DNA from: Ottelia alismoides
Lineage: Eukaryota > Streptophyta > Magnoliopsida > Alismatales > Hydrocharitaceae
NCBI GenBank assembly: GCA_037367405.1
Contig: JAZKJV010010755.1
Span: 558,001-622,000 of the forward strand
DNA length: 64,000 nucleotides
Reading direction: 5' to 3'
Shown here: piece after piece, positions 11,054 through 22,750 of the stretch
Layout: each line of letters opens with the position of its first letter
Numbering within the stretch: position 1 is the first letter of the stretch
Translations under genes and position numbers: made by a program
The notes under the pieces: model-generated
Seen by the model: the letters and a program-made list of their open reading frames with translations, nothing else
Told to the model about the DNA's origin: nothing
Database searches by the model: none

Positions 11054-12444
11054 GTTCACCTCCGACCGCTATTTCACGGCATCTTTGGATCCACCCCTTC
11101 ATCCCAGGACCTCCATCACCTCCCCTAGAGTGACATCTATCCGAGCGTGGTGTTGCAGTGAGGAGAAGGAGTCCCCAGCCATTGATCCGACGAAGCTTCT
11201 CACCGTGCGCCGCCGCGAGGTGCGCCAAGCCTCAGAACCCAACTATTCCTTGAGGCAAAGACCCCCAGAGCTTCTCCATCTCATCCCCAGTCGATTGCAG
11301 CCATCGCGTAGCGCAGATTCCTTCTAGGTTAGTTTAATTTTTTATTTCGCCCAAATCGCGCCGCCGGCTTCGCCGGCTGCTTCCCATTGATTCTCTCATC
11401 CATTCGATCATCGGACCACCTATTCACGATCACGAGACCTCTCCCCACATTCTCCACACCTCTGTTCATCTTGGTTCACCCCGGAACCAAGAGCCGAGTC
11501 TCCTCTGTCGTCGCCTCGCCGGAGACCCCGCTCCGTCCCCTTTCCGATCACCATTCCACCCCTAACCTGGTCGAGGCAATTTGCCCTCGACCCAGGAGTT
11601 GCTCTGTTCTATTTTGCAGGTCAAAGGACCTCATCTGAGGGTCGAGTCGTTCGAGCACGGGAGCTTGGCTCCTCCACCGTCGCCGAAGCTCCCCGGAGCT
11701 CCTCGGCCTCATCGGAGGTGTCCATCAGCTGTGGAAGCCTCTGAGCTTCATTTCACCGATCTCAGCAGCTCAGGAGGAGATCCCACGCGCCTGTAGAGAG
11801 CCAACGAAGTTAACCAGCATCCAGTTCTCCCAGGACCTTCGCCTATCGTCCCATCAGCCCCGTCGCTCCAGATTTGATCATCGCCGTCCGTCTGCAGAGC
11901 TTCAGCCACCGTCCGATCCACCTAGGGCTCGATCTGGACCATCCATCCAGCGAAGAGGCACCTTATATTCTCAGCCGTCAGATTAGCACGTGGCGCTTCC
12001 TCGTCCATCCGATAATAACGAGGGTAATTTGCACTTAGTCCCTCTTCTGTTTTGATATTTCGAGCTAGTCCTGTAAATATTTTATTAGGTGTCTTTATTT
12101 TGGAACAATTGCAGTTAGGAACTTCAACTTTATCTTATTTGCAATCTAGTCCCTGTGTATGTGAGCCACGTGCATCGACACGTGAGGTTTTTGAACATTT
12201 ACACTTTTTATCCTGTTTTTCTTGGTATTTCTGTTTGATATTTTATAAATAGGAATTACAGTTATACCCCTTTGTGTCTCAGCCATGTGCTTCGCACGTG
12301 TTTTGTGGGCTTTTTGCATTCCAGGCCCTGGTTTTTCTGGCTTTATTATTGATTGGTCCTGGAAGTGTGTTTCTTTGCATTTAGGTCCCTGACTGCTGTG
12401 TGCCTTCTTTTCATTAAATAAAATATCAAATTAAATCCAAATTA

Positions 12445-14640
12445 AAAAGTGTTTCTCATATTTTTTACATATTTGTAAAAATAAAACTAAAATAAAAATG
12501 AAAAAAAATAAAACGACATAAAAGTCTCTCTCACCAGTGTACATAAGCCATGTATATACAATAAAATACCTATTTATTTTCTCCTTGTAAATAATTAATA
12601 AAAATCCCATAAAAATATCTCTATATTCCATATTTCATGGTGTAAATAAAAAAAATAAAATTAAGGAAAATAAAAATAAAATAAAAAGAAAAATAATAAA
12701 AATCATTTTCCACCTTGTGTATATACCATGTACATATGTATATAAACCTATTTATTTAACCCATGTAAATACATCATAAAAATAAAATAAAAATACCTTA
12801 TTATTCCAAATTTTATGTTGTAAATAAATAAAATATAAAATTGAAATAAATCTACACAAATAAACAACTAAAAATAAAATCAAAAAATACATATATGTAT
12901 ATACCTATATATAATAATAATATAATGTAAATACATTATTTATTTTTCAATAAATAAATAAAAATCACTAAAACATAATTTGAAAAATAATAAACATTTT
13001 TCATGTTTTGACTTTTTCGAAATAAAATCATTTAATAATCTTAATTGAATTTCCAAAGAATTAATAAATGGAGTATTCTGATTAGTCCACGGGGGATTGT
13101 TGACCCCCAGTCAACTCTCCCCCGCGGACCCTTTCCCCTCGAATCGGGCGTTCGACCCGACTTCTCCGAATTTTCCCCATCTGACCCGACACCCATTCGC
13201 CAAAATCCCGGGCTCCGATCGCAGTTTCCACATCTGAGACCCTCGCCCGGTCAGCATCCTAGGAATCCGTGCTGCACGCAACCCTGCCCGACTCCTTCTT
13301 GCTGGACCCTCCTCACTATAAAAGTTCACCTCCGGCCACAATTTCACGGCATCTTTGGCTCTGCCCCTTCATCCCAGGACCTCCATCACCTCCCTTAGAG
13401 TGATAGGTCTCCGAGCGTGGTGTCGCAGCGAGGAGAAGGAGTCCCCAACCACTGATCCGACGAAGCTTCTCGTCGTGCATCGCCGCGAGGTGCGCCATGC
13501 CTCAGACCCTGACGATTCCTTGAGGCAAAGACCCCTAGAGCTTCTACAGCTCATCCCCAGTCGATTGCGTCCATCAGGTAGCGTAGATTCCTTCTAGGTT
13601 AGTTTAATTTTTGATTTTGCCCAAATCGCGCCACCGGCTTCGCTGGCCGATTCCCATCGATTCGCTCATCCATTCGATCATCGGACCACTCCCCACATTC
13701 TCCGCACCTCCGTTCATCTTGGTTCGCCCCGGAACCAAGAGTCGAGTCTCCTCCACCGTCGCCTCGCCGAAGACCCCTCTCCGCCCTCTTTCCGATCACC
13801 ATTCCACCCCTAACCTGGTCGAGGCAATTTGCCCTCGACCCAGGAGTTGCTCTGTGCCGTTTTGCAGGTCAAAGGATCCCATCTGGGGGTCGAGTCGTTC
13901 GAGCACAAGAGCTTGGCTCCTCCGCCGTCGCCGAAGCTCCCTGGAGCTCCTCGGCCTCATCGAAGGTGTCCATCAGCTAGGGAATCCTCTAAGCTTCATT
14001 CCGCTGATCTCAGTAGCTCAGGAGGAGGTCCCACACGCCCGTAGCGAGCCGGCGAAGTTCGTTGGCATCCAGTTCTTCCAGGACCTTCGCCTATCGTCCG
14101 ATCAGCCCCTTCGCTCTGGATTTGATCATTACCCTCCGTCTGCGGAGCTTCAGCCACCGTCCGATCCACCTAGGGCTAATCTGGACTGTCCATACAACGA
14201 ATAGGCGCCTTATATTCTCAGCCGTCAGATCAGCATGTGGCGCTTCCTCATCCATCCAGCTAGTCTTGTAAATATTTTAATTAGTTGTTTTTATTTTGGA
14301 ACAATTGCAGTTAGGACCTTAGACTTTATTTTATTTGCAATCTAATCCTTGTGTATGTGAGCCACGTGCATCGACATGTGAGTTTTTGGAACATTTGCAC
14401 TTTTATCCTCTATTTTCTTGGTGTTACTGTTTGATATTTTATAAATAGGAATTACATTTATACCCCTCCGTGTTTGAGCTACGTGCTTCGCGCGTGTTTT
14501 GTGGGCTTTTTGCATTCCAGGCCCTGGTCTTTCTGGGTTTGTTATTGATTGGTCCTGGAAGTATGTTTCTTTGCATTTAGGTCCCTAACTGTTGTGTGCC
14601 TTATTTTTATTAAATAAAATATCAAATTAAATCCAAATTA
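12445..14640 (+). repeat. Tandem unit 2 within solo LTR S
   Basis: Second copy of the unit, shifted by about 2270 bases. It ends AAATCCAAATTA like unit 1; after it the LTR continues with GGTGAAATTTGGG, which is single copy. Open frames such as 13611-14204 lie in its GC-rich part and have partial counterparts in unit 1, as expected of duplicated non-coding LTR sequence. Confidence 0.9.
13317..13324 (+). promoter_or_regulatory. TATA box, unit 2 of S
   Basis: TATAAAAG, the duplicated counterpart of 11047-11053. The LTR therefore has two promoters in tandem, 2.27 kb apart. Confidence 0.6.
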
Positions 14641-15544
14641 GGTGAAATTTGGGTGCGTGGCTCCTGCCACTGTGTAAAAATTTCCCTAAATTTTTAGGAC
14701 ATTTTTGAGATTGTTTTATTATTTCTAAAATTCAAAAACAGTGATTTTTGGTACTATCTGAATTAGAAAATCAAAGAAAAATATAAAAACTCCTAATAAT
14801 TCTAAAAAAATTAGTGTTAGTTAGTTTTAGTGTATTATAGTTTCTTTCCAATTTTCGTACTTTTTGGATTTATAAAAACCTTAAAAATTCTAAAACCCTA
14901 AAAAATCATAAAAATTCTAAAAAAATCTATAAAAATCAAAAAATACAAACTCTTTTTCTGTAGCTTAGTTATTACATATGCTTTTCATAAAAATTGCCTC
15001 CATACTTTTATGGATCAATTTTATATTTTTAATTGATCTTTCAAGTCTGGCTGCACATTAGCTCTTATTTTTCCTCTTTCTTGATTTTATAAAATCAAAT
15101 AAAAATTGAAAAATTCTGAAAAATTCACCAAAAACACTTAAAAACTAAAAACATAAAAATAATTTTGTTTGAATTTTTGGAGTATTTTTGAGTGCTTTAA
15201 TAATTTGTTTTATTTGCTTGTTTTTACATTTTCTTATAAAATTAAAAATACAAAAACATTTAAAAATCATAAAAATCCACTAAAAACATTTTCCCCTTTA
15301 TTTTCGATTTTTGACTACTTCGTAGGCCGCAAGGCCATCCCGTGCTCCTTGAGTTCGACCTTGGTCGCTATACTAGGTTAATAAAAATAGCAAGGATCGC
15401 TTCTTGATTTTAGTGCTTGATTGTCTTATTTTGGTGGTCTCTCTTTTCTTGATTGACCGAGTCTCTCTATTCGGGTCGCAACGACACCGCATACTTTTAC
15501 CTTGGCCCGATAGTGAGATCCTCGTGGGATTTTCCCGGTCATCA

Positions 15545-17306
15545 TGAGTGATGAAGCAGGTTATGTATTTTAGTGACTCCTATTCACAGAGAAGTAATCT
15601 GGTCTTGGTCCAAATGACGGACACCGATCTGAATGTTATTCAGATGCAATGAAATATTAGATTTACAGTTTTTATTTAAGAAAATATATATGGGAGGTCC
15701 GCAAGATCTTGATTTTGAGATTTGATCTGAATATCCAAGTCATTATACATGGAACGTACAATTTCCCTGTCCTTATCTCCTAGTATGCGCTAAGAGAGCA
15801 CATTATCCTTAAAATTGTTCAAGGATAATTTCATTGTTGATAATGTATTTGAGTATTGAGAAATGGATTATTAAATTTGATTTAATTATCATGAATAACG
15901 TGAATCTAATTCATCTTATTTGGTTATATAAAGAGATCTATCTAGGATAATTAAATGTGATTTAATTATCATGAATAACATGAATTTGATTCATATTATT
16001 TTGACATATAAAGAGATCTATCTAAGATAATTAAATGTGATTTAATTATCAAAGCTAAGAATAATGTGAATGTGATTCATATTATTTGGGTACGTGATAA
16101 TAGAGATCCAAGACATTAAATGTGATTTAATTGTCATGGATATGAACGACGTGGATAATACTATCCATATTAATCATATATATTATAAACGTGATTTATA
16201 ATATAGAAGAGAGAGCTATTTGTAACTAACATTTATAATTTAAATGTTTACGTGAATTTGATTCACATTGGACAATTAATTTAAAATGTAATTTACATTT
16301 TATTTTACGTTGTAAATGTGATTCACAAATTTCCAATAGCATGATTGCAATGTTCACAAAATATTGTGAAGTAATTTGCCACAAAAGTTGTAGCAAAAAA
16401 TGGAGAGAATCGTGCGATAATGCATTATCATGAAATAGGGGTGGCATGCCTCCTTATTAAGGAGGAAGATGGACTACACCCAATTCCTAATTGGAATGGG
16501 TGGCCATCACCTCTTCTAATGGAAGGAGCATGCCTCCTTCCTATTATATACATAGATGATTAATTTAATTGAAATTAAATTTTATTGATTAATATTAAAT
16601 ATATTTAATTTTATTAAATTATTTGTTTCTATGTTTTTAACAATAAAATCATGACCAATGAAAGAAACACAAATCAATCTCAACCATTGATTTTGTGTTG
16701 TCCATGGATTAGGATCCTTGAACTCCCAAAATATTATAAAAGAAGAGGCAACCCTATTTTTTCTTCATACATACACTATATGCTCTTTCCCTCTCACTCT
16801 ACATGCCAAGTCTCTCTCTCTCTCATTGTTGTTGCCCAACTTGGTGGCCTAGAGCAAGTCGTTACGGTCGTCACCACGCTGTTATGCTGCTGCTTCACCT
16901 ACTCATGGATCTTCGTCTCCTTCGATGCACCTCACTCATGAAGAAGATGTCAGATCTCGTGTGACAAGATCATGATATTCACCACTTGGATAAATAACTT
17001 GGATTGCGAGAAGCACACGATTCATCCACGTGCTCGCAAGCATCTTCTCCGACGGGTCGGACTTGAGACAGGAGATCTCTTCGTTTAGAGACTCGATCGC
17101 AAGCACGCTTCAAGAGGTAAACCTAATACTTGTTTGTGGTTTAGATGAAATGATCCTAGAAGTGTTCTTAGATCATGTGGTTTCATCGTTTAAAGTTTTT
17201 AATTTTTTGCTGCCCCGAGCTACTAGTACGACCCGTCGCTCCCGATCGCATACGATGTGATCCTCATGCTTCAGTGATGTACTTAGGGATTTCTCCATAT
17301 CCTTCA
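15545..17306 (+). repeat. 5' LTR of copia F, second piece
   Basis: Colinear with 23686-25366 of the 3' LTR from the TAGTGACTCC block onward. It includes the GTCCTTATCTCC block, an AT-rich minisatellite, a CATGCCTCCTT block and the CCTTCA end. Together with 8941-9842 it gives an LTR of about 2.66 kb, close to the 2.62-kb 3' LTR. No reading frame here is convincing. Confidence 0.85.
15865..16175 (+). repeat. Minisatellite of about 80 bp in the copia F 5' LTR
   Basis: Four tandem imperfect units share GATAATTAAATGTGATTTAA followed by AT(A/G)TGAAT..GATTCATATTATTT and, in the first two, a TATAAAGAGATCTATCTA tail. Unit starts are near 15865, 15945, 16026 and 16112. The 3' LTR shows three units (about 23995-24230), so one was gained or lost after insertion. 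Confidence 0.75.
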
Positions 17307-17308
17307 AA

Positions 17309-17321
17309 GGGTGTCAGATCC
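17309..17321 (+). promoter_or_regulatory. Primer binding site of copia F (tRNA-Met-like)
   Basis: GGGTGTCAGATCC lies two bases after the LTR end. The usual plant copia site, complementary to initiator tRNA-Met, is TGGTATCAGAGC; most of the positions agree. Minus-strand DNA synthesis would start here. Confidence 0.7.
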
Positions 17322-19980
17322 AAAGGTTTGAGGTTTCATATATGATACATAAACCTAGGATGACTTGGTCACTTCAGGGTTTGTGAATTTTTATCGCATT
17401 TTGTTCATGCAGCCCTGTATTGTGCGATTTTTTTCTCCCTATTTAATTGCCTTAAAACGTGAGTTTATCATTGTATAATGTTTCCCATTAAATAAGTAAA
17501 CCGTGAAACTTGAGTTTGTGTGATTTAAACTTCATTTGCTCAAGTTATGAATATTTTAGTGAACATGTATCGACTATATCAGGGATAACAAATTTTGATG
17601 TAATTAAAAAGTTAATTATGTATTTAGTTTGATTATAAATGCGTAAAAATCACTTAGATTCTGTTGTAAATCAAATTATAAAACTTCAAAAATATGTTTT
17701 ACGTCATTTGTATTTAAAGTTATTGAGATATGCCAATTTTAGTAAGTAGGGGTCACTTCTGAAAATTACTTTCCCAATCACAAACCTTGTGATTGTCATT
17801 TAATCAATTAGTAGAAATTAATCGTTAATTTACTAACATAATTGTTGATAAATATTTTCTGACATATTTAAAGATGATTATTTCCTTAAATGACATTACC
17901 TTAATCAAAATTGATTAGATATGATCTTGATCATAATTTTTTACATCAATCCCAATAAACATTATTACATGACTGGAAGTGGGAATTTGTTTAGCAAATT
18001 TTCTTATAATATTATCAAAAATATTTTGATGAATATTATATAAGGTATAACTTTGGTTGAAAGATCAATTACTATCTCAAATACAATATGATCAAATCAC
18101 ATTATCATAACTTGAGACAGCTATGGTGTCTAGTCGAGGATCGTTGGGGTACTAGGTTCCCCCCCCGAGCGATCTGTCCTACTCCCATTGGTACTGGCCA
18201 TTACAACGGGTAAGGAAAGGATGATGCTTGAAGCAATCATTATGTATTTCTATAATTATTAAAATTTGAATAATACATTTTTTGAAACTATACCATCCAT
18301 CAAGAAATAATAAAAAAATTATTTGTTGGTTGATTAGTCGAATTAATAATTTATTTAATATTACTAAATTAAATAGATCCAATTATACACACTTATGAAT
18401 TGAGTTTTAATTCCCTTGGAAGAATTACATATGTGAATATGATTCATAATAATTAATTGAAATTTGAACATGATATGGAGGATCACATAAGTGACATCCA
18501 TGGTCTTCCATCGAGGTGATGGGTTCCGTCGCCATGGATTGTATGTTGGAGATGTCTGTCTGAAGTGATAGCTCATGCATACAAGCGCATATGGATCAGG
18601 CTCTTTGCTTCTCTAAAGAGTAATGTTGTATGCGTAGTGACCCCATTGCCAGTTCCTCATATTATTGGGGCGATATTGGATTGCGCATAGCGAGTGTTAT
18701 TCCCATTGACGGTAGGTTGAACTAACAACTGGTCAACATCACCTTAGGGTTGGTGGGCCCACGTGTTAAAGACCGAATTCGGAAATGCAAGTTGGACTTA
18801 CAAGGTAGAATGTGTTCCGACTTCTTTTTATCCGAGTTGTAGTTTCTCATATTATTGGGATGTAACAAAGATAAGAAAGGAGATCCCAGATCTTTCTTGA
18901 GATAACATTGAAAGTGATTAAAAGAATGAACTATTGGTGTTGACAAGGGAAGATAACTTTGATACAAAAAATTCCTACATCAAAGTAAAATATGCATTTA
19001 TGCAAATTATCTTATTTCAGATAACCTACATTAAACCCACTCAAAAATATACCCAATTATAACCAGTGAGATATCATTAATTGGATCCATGATCAATATA
19101 TTGAACTTGCAGTTGGATACATAATCATGTGGCTTCAATATGCAAGTTTCCTCATATTGATGACAAGTGATAATTAAATAGACAATAAGACACCAAGCAG
19201 GTGTTTGTGTGTCTCTATAGTCTTGATCTCTCATTGAATGTGCTTTGGAAGTATCATGTCTATGATGATCGTAATTATATAAAATCCTTATAAATTCTAA
19301 GAAGATGTTTTGGCATACATGTGTACTCTTGATATTTAATCACTAATAACATGGTTCACTATATTATGCAGAATAGTGGCTCGATAAGAGATGATGTACA
19401 CAAAATGTTTGAGTACCTACCTGAATCAAAGTCTTTTAGAGTTTAGATAGATTTCGATACAAAGGGTGTCATCATTCTATTGTCTATACTCTAGTCATTC
19501 ATGAAGCTTTATTATATTCATATAGTATGAATTAAATGAGCCATGGATAAATGTTGAAATACTCTTATATTGTAATCTTGTGAATTCAACATAAGAGATC
19601 CTTTGTCTTAAGAAATGGTTGTGTAGATGAAGCGAACACAATGGAAACATGGGTTAGACCCAAGTTATAAGGAAATTCAAAGAGTTTACTATGCTTATAT
19701 GGTTTCCACACATATGACATCGAAATAGTTTGATGGATGCTTGTACTAAAACAAGTAGATGTAAGTATGACTATCTAGACCATCTAAAATCCTTAGAGAA
19801 GGACTTGGATAGTGCATTGAAATAATCTATATATAATAATTGAAATTGACTTTATTATTTAATAAGATTAAATTCTGATCATTGCATCTGATTCTTTTAA
19901 TTAAAATTGCAATTGGTTGCATATGTTTTAGAAGACTAGAAAATTTTATTGCATATATTTTAGAAGACTATAAAATTTGA
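17322..19980 (+). other. Copia F leader and gag region, unrecognisable
   Basis: This region should hold the leader and gag. I find no gag zinc knuckle (CCHC) or other motif; all frames are short. Positions 17425-18895 are shared with E1 (51012-52480). From 18900 to 19980 the sequence is AT-rich with many stops and shows only general similarity to decayed coding DNA. Confidence 0.5.
17425..18895 (+). repeat. 1.47-kb sequence shared with E1 (copy in copia F)
   Basis: From GCGATTTTTTTCTCCC to GATCCC..CTTGAGATAA the sequence runs colinear with 51012-52480 in the same plus-strand orientation. Good blocks are at 17480-17650, 18175-18215 (CTCCCATTGG.ACTGGCCAT), 18460-18560 and 18780-18890. The ends do not coincide with the LTR or PBS of F. 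It may be part of the copia leader or a separate insertion. Confidence 0.75.
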
Positions 19981-19989
19981 TCATAAGGG

Positions 19990-20450
19990 TTGATAGTCAT
20001 CCATATGGATATTGATGCATTTGTTGCGGCTATTGGATAGATAGAGTACATATTTTCAATGGGAGAGCCCTTAGTCTTAGAGAATGTCTCTATGATCTAG
20101 ATATGAGAATCTATTCATTGTTTATTTCTAATTGTTGGAAATAGAAATGTATTTTAGATTATACCTATCATAATGAGTTATGATGGATATATTCTAGATG
20201 GTAATCTAACATCTAGAGGACTCTACCAAATTAGAAAACTAATGAATGGTTCATTAACATTTCTAGTACTAGAAATTAAATCTTTTAAGATCAATAGGAG
20301 GATGGACATCATTTGACAATGATATTGCATCAACCATTGGACATATGTCTGTTGATGAGATCAATAAACTAGTAAGAGATGAGACTTTACAATGTCTAAA
20401 ATTTCAAATCTAACATACTTGTGAATATTGTATTCAAAGTAAAAATGTCC
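19990..20450 (+). pseudogene. Copia protease end and GAG-pre-integrase relic
   Basis: With frameshifts and stops, translation gives a decayed stretch ending in a GLYQI-like motif near 20220, then (L)GHMSVDEINKLVRDETLQSL and a CEYCIQSKM-like segment to 20450. The WHRRLGH..KLV..G.L..L..C..C..GKM pattern is typical of the GAG-pre-integrase zinc-finger region between protease and integrase in Ty1-copia Pol; here LGH, the two cysteines and K.M are visible. It is non-functional. Confidence 0.65.
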
Positions 20451-20454
20451 AATG

Positions 20455-20960
20455 CACCCTTCTCTAGGAATGGTGAAAGATGCCAAGGTATTCAAGATCT
20501 CATGCATATTGATGTACGCGGATCATCTGTATCATTACAAACATTGATGATATGTGATATCATTAAGTGATTATTTGTGATATGAGATTTCTTCCCTTAA
20601 CCTAAGAAAACATTGAATTTTTTTAAAGATTTTCCTTTTCTGGCTTAGAACCAAAGTCCAAAGGAAGAAAAATTAAATTGGATCTAACCTAAGTAGAAAG
20701 AACCTATTAGATGAATTCAAGGACTACCTTATGGAGAAAGAAATATCATCCTATCTCATTACTCCTAATACACCTGAACTCAATAGAGTTGTAGGGAGAT
20801 ACAATTGGATCATGTGCGGCATGATTTGATCAATGATGAATATTAGGATAATTACCTCTGAAGTTTCCAGGCATATATCTTGTAGAGACTACTAGATATA
20901 TCCTTAATAAGAAGCATGCAAATCTAAATGCAAAAACCCTCATAAGTTATGGTTTGGAAC
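20455..20960 (+). pseudogene. Copia integrase relic
   Basis: NGERCQGIQDLMHIDVRGS at about 20470 matches the start of the copia integrase core, including the first catalytic aspartate (HIDVRG). EFKDYLMEKEIS.. near 20715 and TPNTPELNRVVGRYN near 20765 match the region around the third catalytic residue, but the usual glutamate in NGV(A/S)ERRN is lost (here NRVVGRYN). Several stops and frameshifts are present. The enzyme would have inserted cDNA into the genome. Confidence 0.75.
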
Positions 20961-21429
20961 CTAGCCTAGTGTTATACACTTGAAGAGTTAGGGTTGCTTG
21001 GTCCATCACCTTGTCATGGATGCAAGTAAGCTAGAATCGAGCACCAAAGAGTGCTACTTCATTAGGAATATAGAGGAAGGTATTACATACCTACTTTATG
21101 ACCTTGAGATTCTTATAAGATTTCATCTCTAAGGATATGATTCTTAGAGGATGTCATTCTTGAGAATCAAGATGAAAATGAACTCATTTAATCTTGCGAA
21201 GATATTGAGGCTCCTAAAATCAGAAACTAAAAGGATAATTAAAGATGAAACACTCATACTTCTTCAAATAAGTTTGAGGATGGATTCCATGTGTTAATTA
21301 AGGTTGGCAATGATTTGACTTCATATGATGAAGCTTTTGATGATCATAACATGGAAAGATGGTTTTTAGCAATAAAGTCTAAAGTAGACTTCATATATAA
21401 GTGTTTTATAAGGACACTCGAGGATCCAC

Positions 21430-21970
21430 CAATATGAGTAAGACATGTTAAGGTGTAAATGGATCTTCAAGAGAAAGAGGAAGCCTGATGAGAAGGTACA
21501 TGCCTTCAAAGCATGACTTGTAGCTATGAGCTACACATCGAAGAGAAGACAACGCTTGCGATAAGACTTTCTCTTTAGAGACCATTCTTAAACCCATCCT
21601 AATCTTTCTAACTATAGATACATAACTTGAATTTGACATCTATAAGATGGAAGTAAATATTGCATTAATCTATGAATACCTCAACGAGGATATGCACATA
21701 AATTAGCTCCAGGGCTTCATAGTTAAGGAAAACAAGACGTGTAGGCTGAAGAACTCCATCTATGGACTCAAATAAGATTCTTGTAGTTGTAACATCAGAT
21801 TTGATGAAATTATAAAGGTTATGATTTCAAATAGAATCTTGATGAACCATGTGAAGCCTAGTGAGAGTACCATTGTGTTCATCATGCTAAATATAGACAA
21901 AATTCTAATCATTTGAAATGATATAAAGATGATGATAAGTGTTTTATAATTTGGTTGTTCCATAACTTGA
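21430..21970 (+). pseudogene. Copia reverse transcriptase relic
   Basis: LRCKWIFKRKRKPDEKV at 21447 matches the copia RT entry motif (KWIFK.K..PDG....KARLVAKG). Farther on, pieces in shifted frames read LEFDIYKMEV, NEDICIN, LQGF and NSIYGLK, corresponding to LEI.QMDVKTAFLNG, EEIYMEQPEGF and SLYGLKQ. The YVDD box is not recognisable. At least five stops or frameshifts break the frame. Confidence 0.75.
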
Positions 21971-22149
21971 GATGAAATATTTCAAGAATACCTCTTACAT
22001 CTTAATTCTGAAGGTGTTCTGAAGCAAATAAAAGAGGGTACTGGGAACGTCACATTAAGTGATACACCTTAGACATGTTCCATTATTGGAAAAACCCAAG
22101 GAAGGCTTCTTTCCCTTAAGATCTAATACTGACCTATCTAAAGTGATAA

Positions 22150-22735
22150 CATCTCAAAGAGTTGAGAATGTGAATACCAAAGCTACATGTCATAGTGCAA
22201 CATATTTGCTATGCTAAGTGTATGCTGGATGTGGACAAAAGCCAGATGTCTGCCATGTAGTGGGAGTAGTAAACTATTAGTAATCCTAGTATGGAGATAA
22301 AACACTTGATTTCACTAATAACAATATCTTCAAAGAAGAGAATATATTTGAGATAGTGATATCAAAGCCATATCTTCAAGAACTTAAGACTTTATAGAAA
22401 GTGATCTAAAAGGTCTTAACCGCATATGCTTTATAAGAATTAAGATTGGGTCTTAGTCATAAGAGATATATATCTTTGGGAATAAGGGTATTCTAATAAT
22501 GATAATAGATATTGCATACTCATTATAACAATTATTAAGTTGTAGTGCCAAAGACACTATAACTGCCTTAAAATTGAGTATTGTTCAATAATATGCAACA
22601 TTCGCATTGTATGCGAGCATTGTTGTTGGGATATGCAAGTGCCATAAAAGTTCTTGGCATAGTATCTCAGGAACAAAATGAGTTAAGATTAACACATGTG
22701 TGTAGTTTTAAAGATTAGGCCATCCATGGATCTTT
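22150..22735 (+). pseudogene. Copia RNase H relic
   Basis: This follows RT in the expected place. Degenerate matches can be seen to the HW.A.KRILRYL linker (near 22230) and to the C-terminal DN.AA..IA region (near 22500), but no full motif survives. The call rests mostly on position between RT and PPT. Confidence 0.45.
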
Positions 22736-22736
22736 G

Positions 22737-22750
22737 GGATAGTGGGAGAT
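22737..22750 (+). promoter_or_regulatory. Polypurine tract of copia F
   Basis: GGGATAGTGGGAGA(T) directly precedes the 3' LTR start TGTTGG. Purine-rich and in the expected place for the plus-strand primer. Confidence 0.75.

Larger units (their letters stand above)
10176..12444 (+). repeat. Tandem unit 1 within solo LTR S
   Basis: Direct repeat of 12445-14640. Unit 1 runs from an AT-rich stretch starting near GTGTTTCTCATATT through the promoter block and the GC-rich transcribed region to AAATCCAAATTA. In a 130-base stretch compared by eye (10801 versus 13071 onward) there are about seven differences. Unit 1 has about 22 bases near 11410 and about 50 bases near 12010 that unit 2 lacks. Confidence 0.9.
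9843..15544 (+). mobile_element. Solo gypsy LTR S, with internal tandem duplication
   Basis: A 5.7-kb insertion in the 5' LTR of copia F, absent from the matching site in the 3' LTR (around 23685). It starts TGATGAATCTCAATTCATCA and ends ..GGTCATCA, so has TG..CA ends, and is flanked by GGAGT (9838-9842) and TGAGT (15545-15549), an imperfect 5-bp target duplication. No PBS, gag or pol is present: only LTR sequence of the G1/E1 family. A solo LTR normally arises by recombination between the two LTRs of one element. It is longer than the other LTRs because about 2.2 kb is tandemly duplicated. Confidence 0.8.

Noticed and set aside
10775..11128. Frames starting MNFQR.NKW in both LTR units (10775-11128 and 13045-13398)
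   Set aside because: They are similar only because the DNA is duplicated. They span the promoter and TATA box, which is inconsistent with a coding role.
13611..14204. Open frame of 197 residues in the solo LTR
   Set aside because: It lies in duplicated LTR sequence. Its counterpart in unit 1 (11387-11638) is broken and there is no recognisable protein motif.
15865..16175. CRISPR-like array
   Set aside because: Contiguous diverged repeats without unique spacers, in a plant retrotransposon LTR, so an ordinary minisatellite.
18160..18168. C-run followed by GAGCGATC as a possible functional site
   Set aside because: It is a simple homopolymer in decayed copia leader and is not kept in the E1 copy of this sequence (near 51725).
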